Positions 34,552-46,536 are shown, counted from the stretch's first letter. The stretch: 64,000 bases of DNA from Heliocidaris tuberculata (GCA_025618425.1 CM046837.1:25167793-25231792), one strand, 5' to 3'. Numbers and translations: made by a program. The notes: generated by a model not told the origin, from the sequence alone.

Positions 34552-34915
34552 TATTGATGAAATTGTGTCCCAAAATCAAAGTTATTGTGAGGAATTAAAC
34601 ACACGAAAATATGCAATGCAAATGGTCGATGCGGTGAATGTCATGCTCGGCACCGGGCTGGGCCTGCCGGGGCCTGCGGGCGCGCACGGTATATAGGTTG
34701 GTGGAATATTTTCCCTTACTTCTCGTACGTCACAGATCACGTGATCATGATGTAGCTTCGATGGGTTTTTTTAGGGGCGGGGCTTATGACGGTGTAAATC
34801 AGCAAAAATGTACGACTGAATGCATAAAAAAGTGTGTGATAGATATTTTTTGGCTCCTGATGACTCCTTTCTACGAAAAATGAGCAATTAATTTTCTATT
34901 TTAGTCACCCTTTAA

Positions 34916-35411
34916 AGGTAACAGATAGTTTTGGGAAGCTCTCCAAAACTTTTCGTGAGATTTCTTTGATTTTACTTAATGAATAGCAGGGTACTAACAT
35001 AACTAAGATGCTGTGAAGTTTTTTCCTCCTCAAGTGAAATATTTATCGAATAAGAGGTGAAAAGTAATAAAAATCCCTGGCCCAAAAAAGAGGGGATGTA
35101 AATTCAGACAACGGCCACACACATTACACACATGGGGATTGCTGTGGGTATAGAATACGCTACACACAGTGCGAAGCGCTGGGTTTATTGTGTGGGGAAC
35201 CTTCGGGTGGATATGGTCTTAGCGTGAGGCAGTGAAAAGCCGTTACCAAGTGTTTATTACAGATATTTACACTAAAATTTGTTCGAAATCGTGAATGGAA
35301 TGTTAAATAATCTCGTACATGTGTCTTATGATAAAAGAAGAATAGTATGTGACTATGTTAGATAAGTTTCTTGCCAGTATGTTTTTGCTACCGAGACTGT
35401 CTGTGAGATTT
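34916..35411 (+). repeat. Dispersed repeat family F
   Basis: About 500 bp nearly identical to 48058-48567: TTTTGGGAAGC..CTCAAGTGAA.., GGGGAACCTTCGGGTGGATA, GAAAAGCCGTTACCAAG. It begins directly after the TTAA that ends the Kolobok-like element. No inverted end seen on the right; not coding. Confidence 0.7.
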
Positions 35412-35741
35412 AATTATATTTCAAAGCTGAAACTTCGCATTATAGACCATTATGAGCACTATACAGGCTTCCTGTGCTGACCAATTTAGGTGGAAAGTTA
35501 GGGGGTAGGGATTTCCCCATTATATATATATATATATCAGTTTTCAGAATTTCCATTACCTCTTCCTTAACTACCTAACTTCCTTTCCTCCTCCCAAACC
35601 CTTCCTACTGTCTCCACTAAATGAAGGCCTACATGTACATGTATGGTAGTGGACCCTATTACCGAACACTTTTCAGAAAATCAATCATAGCAAATAAAAT
35701 ATCAGATGAATATCTGTCAAACTTACATAATGAATGCTTAA

Positions 35742-36150
35742 CCCTTTCGAGACAATTGACCACATTTTGTGGTTTGGCTCAAATAACTTTTGATCCAGAG
35801 CTCTAAAAAATATACCAGATGCACGAGTAGAAAGAGCAAAATTTTCTGCACACACTATGTCCATTTTTATTGCATGACCATATTGCGTTTGATGCCAGAA
35901 ATTTTAAAAACAAGAATAAGCTCTGAGATCCTTAAATTGGCAACACATTGAAAGGTTTAAAATCAATGTTTTTCATCAAAATTGGCAATTTCTTTCAACT
36001 ATTCAACAAATTTCTAACCACGTATATTGTTTTCAAAGACATTACACCATATTAGAACCATGTAGCACTAAAAGGAAAATATTATAACAGCCAATTTGAA
36101 GAACAAAATGTGATCAATGTAGCCCTTAAATAATCCCTGTCCTGAAAGGG
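35742..36150. mobile_element. TTAA MITE family E, intact
   Basis: TTAA at 35738-35741 and 36151-36154. Ends CCCTTTCGAGACAATTG and ..CTGTCCTGAAAGGG; 409 bp with the CCACATTTTGTGG palindrome. Confidence 0.8.
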
Positions 36151-36417
36151 TTAAAGTCCTACAGAAAAAGAAGTTGGTGGAATTTGAAAAAGACAACATA
36201 GATTAAATACGATATTCCCTTCCAAGCGAACCCCTTCCCAAAGACGCAGCGTTTTGGTCCCTTGAAAAAGGTTTTGCATTACCGAACGTGCGTACCCTAT
36301 GGGAAAAAGAGAAACAACCTACCCCAATTTTGGGCCAACAGGATGACGACTGGGGGTGAAGAGAGAGCAGGTAATAAGATATTACTTATGTTATTTTGCC
36401 TCATTTTATGACCTTCT

Positions 36418-36555
36418 GCCCTGTGATCTGTGTGTCAAATAGTGTGGAGAACATATGCATAGTTCCACGCGTATGAAAGCCATTTTAGGCGCTTAACTGT
36501 ACGCGATCGGTAATACAAAGCTGCTCGGTAATACAATCCATGACTATACATTTCA
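36418..36555 (+). repeat. Dispersed repeat family L
   Basis: TGTCAAATAGTGTGGAGAAC, CCACGCGTATGAAAGCC, TTAGGCGCTTAACTGTACGC and CGGTAATACAA are shared with 62689-62820 at high identity. Confidence 0.7.
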
Positions 36556-36786
36556 TACACAAATGTATGCCCCGTTCAAATATGACTCAGTATATCACCT
36601 TGAAAAAAAGGGGCAGCAAAATATGAAAATATGAACATTTTTCATGTAAATGAAAGAAATGACAAGCAGCATGAAAGAAAAGTAGCTGTGTGCAACAAAG
36701 GCATACTGTACATAGCATTGTATTGATGGGTACCCGGTAGGATGTGAAAGTCATTGTGAACATGATCTGTAAAAGGCGCCTGGAAG

Positions 36787-37050
36787 GTGCACACATTGGG
36801 TGATTTCAAGTTCGGTGTCGGTGTTGGTGTTGGTGTTGAGAGCGTGAATTGGGCTGCTGATTCTAGCCCGAACACCGAATTCAGGTTTATGAAAATAATA
36901 CCAATCACATTATTGGTAGCTCAACACCTAGTGAAGTCAATCCCAGCACCAGCTTCATTTCAGGTTCGGTGTTGTGGCTGGTGCTAGTTTTGCCCCAACA
37001 CCAACACCAGCTTTCAACACCGAACTTGAATTCACCGATTGTGTGCAGGA
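36787..37050. mobile_element. Foldback built of GGTGTT/AACACC
   Basis: GGTGATTTCAAGTTCGGTG and the inverse CACCGAACTTGAATTCACC, extended outward by TGCACACA/TGTGTGCA. The interior is a string of GGTGTT words then AACACC words. Confidence 0.65.
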
Positions 37051-37165
37051 AGGCCATGAATCTGATGACCGGGGTAATAATATGTCTGTAAAGTGCTTAG
37101 AGACAACACAGATGTAATTAGGCACTATATAAATCCAAAATATTATCATTATTATTATTATTATC
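37051..37165 (+). mobile_element. CR1/L2-like 3' tail fragment
   Basis: AAAGTGCTTAGAGAC.. followed by TTAGGCACTATATAAATCC and an (ATT)n tail is the standard 3' end of CR1/L2-type elements. Only the last about 115 bp is present; a foldback element abuts its left side. Confidence 0.6.
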
Positions 37166-37455
37166 ATGTGTACATAAAAGTGCTGAAAATAATGACTTTT
37201 TACTTTGTGCTTTTATTACATATATGCACCTCTTACATAGTTTTTTAAAATTCATTCAATTGCCTGATGTTCCTTGCTCTGAGGGAAACCAATCAAACAT
37301 AAATATGTAGATGTAAAAAGAAAAAACCTTCATAACAATTTCTATGAACAATGTTAGTGAATATAATTAGAACTTAACTGGTAGAAATTTTTAAACATAC
37401 ATGTATGATGTCTCTTGTGATTACATGTACACTTCTCCTTATACGCAGCTAAAGC

Positions 37456-37683
37456 ATGGCTCTAAATGTAGGAACACCCCTGTTGACTCTGATTATAGTT
37501 TCCACGGCAATCGTACCTGCAAACAATTTTAGTCACCGAATGGAGCTTCAAATGACACCTTACTTTGACCTCGTTCATACAGGAAGTTTGTCGGATATCC
37601 TTCAGTGCCTCCATCCTACGTTCTTAGGGCACAGATTTAGGGCACAGATTAAGGACCCATTCACACAAGGGGGGGAAATATAA
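37456..37683 (+). CDS. Possible small coding exon with hydrophobic N-terminus
   Basis: Just behind the acceptor-like CTTCTCCTTATACGCAG an ATG opens a 75-codon frame starting MALNVGTPLLTLIIVSTAIV, resembling a signal or anchor sequence, then a soluble stretch with YFDLVHTGSLSDILQC. A TAA lies two codons before the ATG. The end contains a 14-bp local duplication (ATTTAGGGCACAG-like), so the C-terminus is doubtful. No homology recognised; may be chance. Confidence 0.18.
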   Translation: MALNVGTPLLTLIIVSTAIVPANNFSHRMELQMTPYFDLVHTGSLSDILQCLHPTFLGHRFRAQIKDPFTQGGEI

Positions 37684-37729
37684 TACAAAGAAAAGTTGTT
37701 TCAAAACACATACAGTGTATGATGGCTAT

Positions 37730-37910
37730 AGCCAAAGAGACAGACAGCCCAAGCGACCATCAGCCCACAAGCGGGCCTTCTAATAACTTTTGAAGGTTCA
37801 CTAGACTGACAATGTCAGCCTAATGGACCTTCTGAAAATTTTTTTGAGGGTTCACTAAACTGAAGGGCAATGAGACCAACGGCCCACTAGACCAACACTG
37901 TAGCTTTATG
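37730..37910. repeat. Degenerate GACAGCCCA/GGTTCACTA array
   Basis: GACAGACAGCCCAAGCGACC, GAAGGTTCACTAGACTGACA and similar words. Combines words of the GGCCCA and GGTTCA repeat styles. Confidence 0.45.
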
Positions 37911-38784
37911 ACATTGATATAAAAAATATGCCGCTTTATTTTCAACTATCTGTAGAACTGATACATGTACCCTTCATTGGACATTCGTGACTGACGTGTT
38001 AATTGTCAACCACAGATAGAGCATCTTATTACAATACTTTACCAGGTGCAGCATTGCACATTAAGGCCACCGCACACCTTACGATCGGTCTGCGATCCAA
38101 TTGTGAAATAAATCACTATGGCATTAAATATTGGCATTTTAACAAATGAAATCTACCCTAATCATGTTCTGAAAAGTGATATGAATACTAAACATCGGGT
38201 TTTGGTGAGCTGTCAGCTTTCTACAGGGAATAAGGGCAAAATAAGTTTCAAATCGTAGGCAGTCATACGATTTTTGTGACGTGACTACGACTCGGAGCCG
38301 ATTTGGCCATTCCACCGACTAGAAAACTAGTCAAAGGCCGTATTATCGATTTTAATATCTCTATGACTATTCAGACCCTCAATCAAAAATATTTTTCGTT
38401 TTTAAAAAGATTTGTCAAATGATGTTACATTTTCTTCTGAAAACGGATCGCAGACAGATTGTAAGGTGTGCTTAAATTGCATAGACAAAGTCTGTTTTGT
38501 TCTTTTTTAATTTAGAAAATGTAAAAAAAAAAGTATTTTTTTGCAATACAGCCCTTTCCTGGAAACTGTTTTCAGAAGATTCAATGTGGACCATAGATGT
38601 AGATGTACATGTAGATTGTACAGTTGTAAAGTGGAATTTGTTTTGGTTTCAATAGGAAACTATCAAACTGATATATAATTGATCTGTTATGAGTCATGAC
38701 AATCATAAATGTTGGCTACTAATCAGAGACCTGGTTTCAAGTATTACCAGGTATGAAGTGATTTGTGTTCTGAAAGGGAAATAA

Positions 38785-38905
38785 GACCTTAATGGCAAGT
38801 TGCTCTGAAAAAAGCAGAAAAATCAGAGAAGCAAACTGGTAAAAGTGTGCATGAAATCACACAAACAATACAAAAGTTATGAATTTTGGAATACATCACA
38901 ATCGC
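38785..38905 (+). repeat. Family B end fragment
   Basis: GCAAGTTGCTCTGAAAAAAGC.. to ..CAAAAGTTATGAATTTTGGA matches a family B end, cut by the polypyrimidine minisatellite that follows. Confidence 0.55.
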
Positions 38906-38914
38906 CATATTCTC

Positions 38915-39795
38915 CATATCTTCTTTGTATTTCTTTATGTATTTTGTTGTTTTTCTTCGCTCTTCTTTTTTCCTAATGTATTCCTTTGTTTTTCTTCTCT
39001 CTGTCTTCCTTTCCTTATCTATTTCTTTGTTTTTCTTCTCTCTGTCTTCCTTTCCTTGTCTATTTCTTTGTTTTTCTTCTCTCTGTCTTCCTTTTTTACT
39101 GATGTATTTCTTTGTTTTTCTTCTCTCTGTCTTCCCTTTTTCCTTATGTATTTCTTTGTTTTTCTTCTATCTCCTTTTTTCTTTATGTATTTCTTTGTTT
39201 TTCTTCTATCTTCTTTTTTCCTTATGTTTTTCTTTGTTTTTCTTCGCTCTTCTTTTTTCCTTATGTATTCCTTTGTTTTTCTTCTCTCTGTCTTCCTTTC
39301 CTTATGTATTTCTTTGTTTTTCTTCTATCTCCTTTTTTCTTTCTGTATTTCTTTGTTTTTCTTCTATCTTCTTTTTTCCTTATGTTTTTCTTTGTTTTTC
39401 TTCGCTCTTCTTTTTTCCTTATGTATTCCTTTGTTTTTCTTCTCTCTGTCTTCCTTTCCTTATGTATTTCTTTGTTTTTCTTCTCTCTGTCTTCCCTTTT
39501 CCTTATGTATTTCTTTGTTTTTCTTCACTCTTCTTTTTTTCTTATGTATTCCTTTGTTTTTCTTCTGTCTTCCTGTTTCCTCTTGTATTTCTTTGTTTTT
39601 ATTCTTTATATCTTCTTATTTCTTTATGCAATTCTTTGTTTTTCTTCTCTCTGTCTTCCCTTTCCTTATGTATTTCTTTTTTTTCTTCTGTCTTCCTTTT
39701 TTCCTTATGTATTTCTTTGTTTTTCTTCTCTCTGTCTTCCTTTTTTCCTTATGTATTTCTTTGTTTGTCTTCTCTCTGTCTTCCTTTTCAGTATG
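38915..39795. repeat. Polypyrimidine minisatellite
   Basis: About 880 bp of degenerate 40-60-bp units such as TTCTTTGTTTTTCTTCTCTC plus TGTCTTCCTTTTCCTTATGTA. All three plus-strand frames are open for 268-320 codons because the units lack in-frame stops; the products are Phe/Leu/Ser low complexity. Not a gene. Confidence 0.85.
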
Positions 39796-40325
39796 CACAA
39801 CACTTGCGTCAAATACGGGCGAACGACTAATAAGCGACTAGGAAAATCACTGGACCGTACGACCTTGCTGTGTGGGGCTTACGGAACAATCAGCAAATAT
39901 AACGTTAAACCATTATAACGGTTTTGCGTGATTTTACTACACTGTTTATACTACCCAAATAAGAAAGTTTGTTTTTCTTCTTGAAAGACAAACTTGTTTA
40001 TAAATTGGAAGTTAGTTCACTGAATGTACATCTATCAAAATTAACATAATATCTCAACATTGACTAGATCATGCACTGTATATACATGTAATGCAACTTT
40101 ATCAAAAATTTGATATTGTGCAAAGACTATGGAGGGGAAAAGAAGTAAAATGCTTTATGCAATAAAGTGCCACCCTACTTGATGAATGAGGAGTTACCTT
40201 CTCATTTCTGTTACTATTACATGTACATGCATGACTGAATCAGGATGCAAGTTGGGTTTTTTTCTCATGAGTCCAGATGGACATTTTTAGGGGCTGTACC
40301 ATGTAGACTTATGCCCTCTGCTTAA

Positions 40326-40905
40326 AGGAGAATGAAACCCTGGGGAAATATCCATTTTAATGAAAAGAGAGGATAGAGAGAAAAAGCAATTTTTAAAAAA
40401 AGTTCCATCAAAATTGGTTACGAAATGAAAAAGTTATGAAAGTTTGAAAAGTCTCAATTTACTTTCTATATGGCGATCCTCAAATTGGCAATGTTGCTTC
40501 AAAATGGCAGGTTTAGTAGTACAACTCTCAATATGTTTTGTACACAAAATTTCAGATTTTCTCCATTATCTCTAAAGATGCTGCTTGTCTTTTTGTGAAC
40601 TCAACATATGTTTTGTCAAATACATTTTCCCATGATATATCTTGAGCTAAGAAGGAGACAAGCTGCACCTTGAGAGATAATGGGGAAAATATGAAATTTT
40701 GTGTAGAAAACATATGGAGAGTTGTACTACTAAGCCTGTCACTTTGAAGCAACATTGCCAATTTGAGGATCACCATAGAAAGTAAATTGAGACTTTTCAA
40801 ACTTTTTTTTCATTTCGTAACCGATTTTGATGGAACTTTTTTAAATTGCTTCTCTCTATCCTCTCTTTTCATTAAACTTGATTTTCCCCAAGGTTTTATT
40901 CTCCT
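40326..40905 (+). mobile_element. TTAA MITE family C, intact
   Basis: TTAA at 40322-40325 and 40906-40909. Ends AGGAGAATGAAACCCTGGGG and its inverse (one variant as AAGGTTTTATTCTCCT). It contains the diagnostic CAAATTGGCAATGTTGCTTC in both orientations. About 580 bp, no ORF. Confidence 0.85.
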
Positions 40906-41340
40906 TTAACTTGTGGGAGTGTAGAGTTATCCTGCATGTTTGTGAAGAGGTGTAGTTCTGTTTACCCATTGTAAACCAAAATCTCTCATTCCCATAGGCC
41001 TATTACAGGGATCACCCGGTTCCAGTGGGTAATGGGTTAACAAGTAAAGAATAATTTGCGAGCTGACTATCACTTGGGACTGTTATTGAAATACGTATGC
41101 ATATGACTAGATATGCAGTTTAAAACTTTGGACCAATTTTTGATGCCACAAGTTCGTGAAGTCCAGTATATCCATCTGTGTGCAGTGCCTTCACTGTTAG
41201 TGATTTTCATGCAAGATTGAGTCAATTTGTTAAATCATTTTGATAAATCAAAAAAAAAAAGAAGATCATTCTTGTTTTCCTGCAAGACCAACCTTATACT
41301 TTTAGACAATAAGCCAGTTCGTAATAACAATTACAATTAC

Positions 41341-41877
41341 AATCAGAGAAGCAGATTGGTGAAAGTTTGAACGAAATCGGACAAGCAATAAGAAAGTTAT
41401 GAATTTTTGAAAGTTGTAATCACTATGCATATGGGAATTTCAAATTGGCAGAATAGGTAAGGTCACTGTGACGTAGCTGTGGACAACTCTCCCATTCGCT
41501 CTAACACACAAAATGACTAAAATGTCACTTTTTTTCAAAATGCATTACTCAGTAGGATCTTTTCCTTCATGAGTATCTATAACAATACGATATCTCCAGT
41601 ATATTTTGAGTACTGCCCCGAAGGTAAAAGCGCCTCGAAGAAAACCGCAAATTAATTATATTTCTGTGTACGACAAATGGGAGAGTTGTCCACAAAAATG
41701 TCACAATTGACTCACGAAATTGCCAATTTGAGATTCGCATAGATGTAGTGATCTCATTTTTCAAACATCCATAACTTTCTTAGTCCTTGTCCTATTTCTT
41801 TCAAACTTTCACCATCCTGTTTTTCTTATTTTTCTCCTTTCACACAAATCAACTCATTACCAAGGTTGGATTGCCCT
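41341..41877 (-). mobile_element. TTAA MITE family B, inverse orientation
   Basis: Inverted relative to the 51.4 kb copy. Ends CCAAGGTTGGATTGCCCT before TTAA 41878-41881; the left terminus is replaced by CCAGTTCGTAATAACAATTAC, a piece like another MITE's end. Confidence 0.75.
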
Positions 41878-42152
41878 TTAAAGGCTTCATAACTTCTACA
41901 ATTCTACATTGGTTTCATTTTAGAAGAGTGAACTTTTCTAAAAATCTAGATGAATTAGATGACTGCTAGGAGCCCCAAGATTATTTTATTTATAGTGGAA
42001 CGCAGTCAGTCCAGGTCTATCAGACAGCCTAAAAATAGCACAAAGTAGCTCACTCGTGGCAAGCTAATCATCACATGCTGACCAGTTGTCTTTACTCATG
42101 TCTGTAATGTCACTCTCTATAAATAACCCCCCACCTTCTCTCACGTTCCCAG

Positions 42153-42271
42153 TTCAGTATACAAGTGCACTAACTGTCACACCTGTAGAATTATACCCAG
42201 ATGCCAAAATGTGTTTTCCCATACCACCCGATGAGGGAGATGTAAAGGCTCATTCAGATACAAGGGAGTAA
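42153..42271 (+). CDS. Candidate coding exon, unknown gene
   Basis: After a good acceptor (CTTCTCTCACGTTCCCAG) the frame reads QYTSALTVTPVELYPDAKMC and then FPIPPDEGDVKAHSDTRE, stop. Composition and codon choice look coding and the segment matches none of the repeats in this window. A GTAAAG donor after ..PPDEGD (intron starting 42239) would make it an internal exon instead of a terminal one. The antisense strand also has a short open frame before a GTGTGA. I found no partner exon and recognise no domain. Confidence 0.3.
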
Positions 42272-42349
42272 ACCACTTCAAAATACTGCTGGAGCAAAAT
42301 TAATAACATGAGATGAGTGTAGCAGACTTCACATTTGCAAAAGTTCCAT

Positions 42350-42640
42350 TAGGTCCATGGGAACGATGGCCCACGAGACAGACGGCCCATGAGATTGACA
42401 AAACAAAGAAATATACAAAAGGGAAGATAAAAATATGTCGGTCTCGTGGGCTGTCGGTCTGGTGAATCCTAAAAAAAAAAAAAGACACATGGTCCATAAG
42501 ACCAACACTGTCGGTTTCATGGGCTGTCCATCTCATGGTCTGTCGGTCTCATGGGCTGTCCATCTCATGGTCTGTCGGTCTCATGGGCTGTCCAGCTCAT
42601 GGTCTGTCGGTCTCATGGCCTGTCAATCTTGTAGCGCTGT
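42350..42640. repeat. GTCGGTCTCATGGGCTGTC repeat array
   Basis: GGCCCACGAGACAGACGGCCC-type words, then inverted; from 42520 a tandem 32-bp unit CATCTCATGGTCTGTCGGTC.. is repeated about three times. Related shorter arrays at 24548-24665 and 37730-37910. Confidence 0.7.
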
Positions 42641-43259
42641 AGCCTCTGCCAATGCCCCTAGAATATATATACATATGTACATGTATATATGTACCTCTGG
42701 CAATGAATGCATTAACCCATTGTCTACAGGACTCAGCTAGGTGGTTCCTATATTTAGCCCATTTGAATGAGGGAATTCAGAAGACACCAGGTTCATGAAA
42801 ACAAACTTACATCATAATGACCAAGCAGATGTTCATTGATTTTCTAACCCCTCCCCCCCCCCCCTCCACTTCTACTGAGGCGCCCCTCAAATTCTGGAAT
42901 ATTTAGAAACATTCAAACGCACAGAGAGACTTTCTACATGTACGTAAGTATACATGAATAAGAAGATTTTTAGAGTCTAAATGTTGTGGAAAAAATATAG
43001 GATGCTTGTACCTCATTGATGTGTGGAATAAGTCTATCTTAGTAAGATGGTAACATACTATGTCCTTTTGTTTGATTTTAGAATTTTCACATTTTTTTCC
43101 AATGAGGTGTTTTCATGTACAAATTCACACTGAACCCTTTTCCAACATACAGGTACATACATCTTGTACTCTGTCTAGACGAAGAAAAACAAACTTTCCA
43201 AAAAGGAAGTGTTGGGTAGGATGGCAGTTCTCTCAGAGTCATCTTGAGAAACGAGGGTT

Positions 43260-43491
43260 GAGGAGAGAATGTGTGAGAGAGAGGGAGAGAGGGGGGGGGG
43301 GGAGAGGGGAAGAGAGTGAGAGAGGAAGTCATAGACAGACAGACAGAAAGAGAAAGAGAAAGAAAAGAGATCAAAAGGTGAATAAGTGAGAGAGTGTGTG
43401 TTTTATGTCTGTGGAGAGAAGAGAGAAAGAATAGGGAAAAATACATTCTAAAATAAATGAAAGAAGGTGACAAAGAAGCCTTGATAAGCAT

Positions 43492-43574
<83 letters not shown>

Positions 43575-43575
43575 A
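43260..43575. repeat. (GA)n microsatellite region
   Basis: GA-rich tracts at 43270-43375 and 43492-43573 with a spacer; minus-strand Ser/Leu frames are low complexity. Confidence 0.85.
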
Positions 43576-43599
43576 AGCACTCAGGAAGAAAGTGGGACT

Positions 43600-45230
43600 C
43601 CACAAGTTCAGAAAATGTCAATTAGTTCCTTGGCTTACTTCTCCGACTTCCGCCATCCATGTCCCAGGGCTAGCCCACACCAAATATCACGTATGATACT
43701 GACCTTTCATGATTTGGCCAAGTTCCCATTTCAACACTTTTCTACATTATGGGGTTTGGTTCAAACATATAAGCAAGGGAAGGGTGATATCGATCTACAT
43801 ACATGTATGAAAATCTGCCAGTGCAGGTAGGTCAGAATGTACACATGTACAACATAAACTCTATGTGTAGAGTGGGGGGGGGGGGGGGGGGGGGTCCTAC
43901 TGTAAGTGCCAAAATTTATATGTGCCAGCCCCTGGAATGACACATGTGCAAAACTGACACACTTGAGATCCTGAAAAAGTTTGAAAAGATAACAAAGGGA
44001 TCCGGAGGGGGGGAGGGGGGGGGGGTGCCCTCTCTACCCCCTGGATCTGACACTCTAAGAAGGGTACTGTAGTTCCTGGAGAACACTTGCTCTACATTAA
44101 TTGCATCTCATAATGACAGTTCTTTCCTCCTTGGTAATGTTTGTAGTGGGTTCATAATTGGATTGATACTCACTGAAGTTGACGGGAGATTCTACCACAT
44201 GCTCGTTCTTTCATGACCAAACTGACAGGAAATTTGAACCTTCCTGCAAAATCCATGCACTTGGCATTAATATTCATGTACATCCAAAGGTCAACAAAGC
44301 CTGTTTGGTTCAAACAGGTCAAGTTATACATTTTTTTTAATTATTTTTTTTATTTTTTTTTTCCATGCATCAAATACAAAATAACATTTCAACATAATAA
44401 TAAACAGTTGTTGCATGGGAGGGTATAGTCATAAGCCTAAGGCTTGGAAGTGACGCCCCTCGAGAAATGAAAAAGCCCCATTTTAAAATGTAAAAATTGT
44501 ATACATGTGTATATTATTTATAAAAATTTCTTAAATGGGGTTCACAAATAGTAAAGAGCGTGTCGTGATTACATACTTATCACATGTCAGTCGTACATCG
44601 AGATAAATACAGCACAATAAAATAAAATTGTACATTGTAAATTCTACTGTATTGTAAATACATGTACAATAAGCGGAGTTCGAATGGGAAGAGGACAATG
44701 TACAAATTTCCTGAACAACTATACATGTATATTCCAATTACTTACAGTATATCCTTTAAACAATATATTTCCAAGGTATGTATTTACAAGGTATGTATTT
44801 ACAGCTTACACATGTATGTATTCAAGCTGTAGACAGAAAAAAAATAACATTCAGAAAGTTTGCACTTTTTCATCTTACCGAAGTGTACAATGCACATTCT
44901 TTCAAGTTCCCCACTCTATATGATGAATCAAACTATTGTTGTCATGTATTAAAGCATTTGCTTAAAGCTCATGTACAGTATTGGTAGAAAAAAAGGAAAT
45001 TGGAAAGAGACATGTTAAATATAGTCTCATGTTGTTCTCCTTAGATCAAAAGATGTCTGTAAGAGATCATTTGGTATTCCATCTATGATTTCTGGTGAAT
45101 TTCAGTGTAAATATCTGTAAGGAATGCTTGATCACTGTCATTATGCTAGGACCCTTCCACCCCAACGGCTCCCCGCACAGCATTCTTGGGGCTTCCCATA
45201 GAGACATTTTACGTGCCTGTCCCGGCACAT
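43600..45230. other. No supported gene
   Basis: AT-rich with long G tracts at 43874-43894 and 44004-44024, T-rich tracts at 44333-44362 and scattered TACATGTA. No coherent open frame. Confidence 0.45.
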
Positions 45231-45449
45231 AAATTAGTTTTTGCCTCTTATTTGTTTAATATTAAACTTTAGGAGGCGAAATCTTCACAGTGTCTTAGTA
45301 TTGCTAGTATCTTGCTATTTATCAACAAAAATTGAAGAAATCTGACGAAAAGTTTTTGAGGGCTTACCAAAACTTTACATGACCTTCAAACTTTTGCTTG
45401 TGTTATAGATACAGCCCTATATACATTGTCACTTTGTATTCACATTTAA

Positions 45450-45854
45450 CCCTTTCAAGACAATTTACCACATTTTGTGGTTTGGTTCAATAACTTTTGA
45501 TTTAGATCCCTCAAAAATATACCAGATGCATCAGAAGAAAGAGCAAAAATTTCTGCACACACTGTGTCCATTTCTTTGCATGACATATTGCGTTTGATGC
45601 CAGGAATTTTAAAAAGGAGAATAAGCTTGAAAATCACAAAATTGGCAACACATTGCGAGGTTCAAAATCATTGTTTTTTGTAAAAATTACAATTTTTTTC
45701 AACTTTTCGACAAAGTTCCTCACCATGTATGTTGTTTTCAAAGACATTACATTTTATTAGAAACATGTAGCACTGAAAGAAAAAAAAATTGTTGCCAATT
45801 TGAAGAACAAAATGGGATCAACACGGCCCTGAAATAATTCCTGTCATGAAAGGG
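45450..45854. mobile_element. TTAA MITE family E
   Basis: Begins CCCTTTCAAGACAATTTACC after TTAA 45446-45449 and ends CCTGTCATGAAAGGG; the right target reads TTAG. 405 bp. Confidence 0.8.
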
Positions 45855-46536
45855 TTAGAGAAGTAGAACTATGGTACATGTAAATTACAAGTAAATGCTT
45901 ATTCTCTCGATTGATATTAATCCACTTTGATATTGAGTAGTTTAGTACACAAATCTTCTGCTGAGAGCTAGAAGGCCTTTCAAAACCTGTACTGAGTTGT
46001 ATCAAGGAGTTACCACAGTTGGTTGGATAGATTTGGCTCTCTGTACACAAATCGTTTGTGATGAAACTCCAGCACCTTTCAAGAGGAAGTATGGTTTTAA
46101 CAGTTTTCATTTTTAATGGCACTTTCTCTTTCTAAGTTATAAGCTTAAATTATCTTGTATTTCCTGATTTTAATTAAGTTTTCTTTTGTGTGTGTAAAGG
46201 TAATTGCAACTTTTGAATTCATTACATAATTTTTTTTTTCATCCAAAAGGAAAGTTGATTCTTCTTCAATAGCATTTTACACAACAAAATGTACAAATTA
46301 TAATAAATACAATGTACATTAGTGTGTTTTTCCTTGAAAATAAGTTTGATTCATTTCCTTTCTTATGTGTGTAATCAGGCAACTGATTAGAAATGAATGA
46401 AAATATTCAGTCCTCATTTCTGTTGACTTCAAAGCAAAAGCCATCCCCTGAAATCAACCACAAACAAGGGGAAATTGCAGAAATAAAATGAAAAGGAAAA
46501 TGTCACAGGTTCATTGTACTTGATATGTAAGTAAAC

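Larger units (their letters stand above)
33484..34911 (-). mobile_element. TTAA-flanked Kolobok-like DNA transposon, internally deleted
   Basis: The ends are AGGGTGACTAAATTAG (left) and the inverted AGGGTGACTAAAATAG (right), flanked by TTAA at 33480-33483 and 34912-34915. It carries a THAP zinc-finger sequence on the minus strand and an acidic ORF on the plus strand that converge in the middle. TTAA targets plus a THAP-bearing protein are the known combination of the Kolobok superfamily. At 1428 bp it is too short to hold a full transposase, so it is a deletion derivative. Superfamily assignment is inference. Confidence 0.75.

Noticed and set aside
38879..39918. Frames of 268-320 codons on the plus strand
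   Set aside because: They are translations of a polypyrimidine minisatellite; all three frames are open and none has domain features.
40552..40800. 82-codon minus-strand frame and similar ones at 41567-41764 and 51471-51668
   Set aside because: They lie inside family C and B MITEs; the 41.6 and 51.5 kb frames match because the elements match, not because of protein conservation.
43087..43605. 172-codon Ser/Leu minus-strand frame
   Set aside because: Translation of (GA)n microsatellites without any domain.
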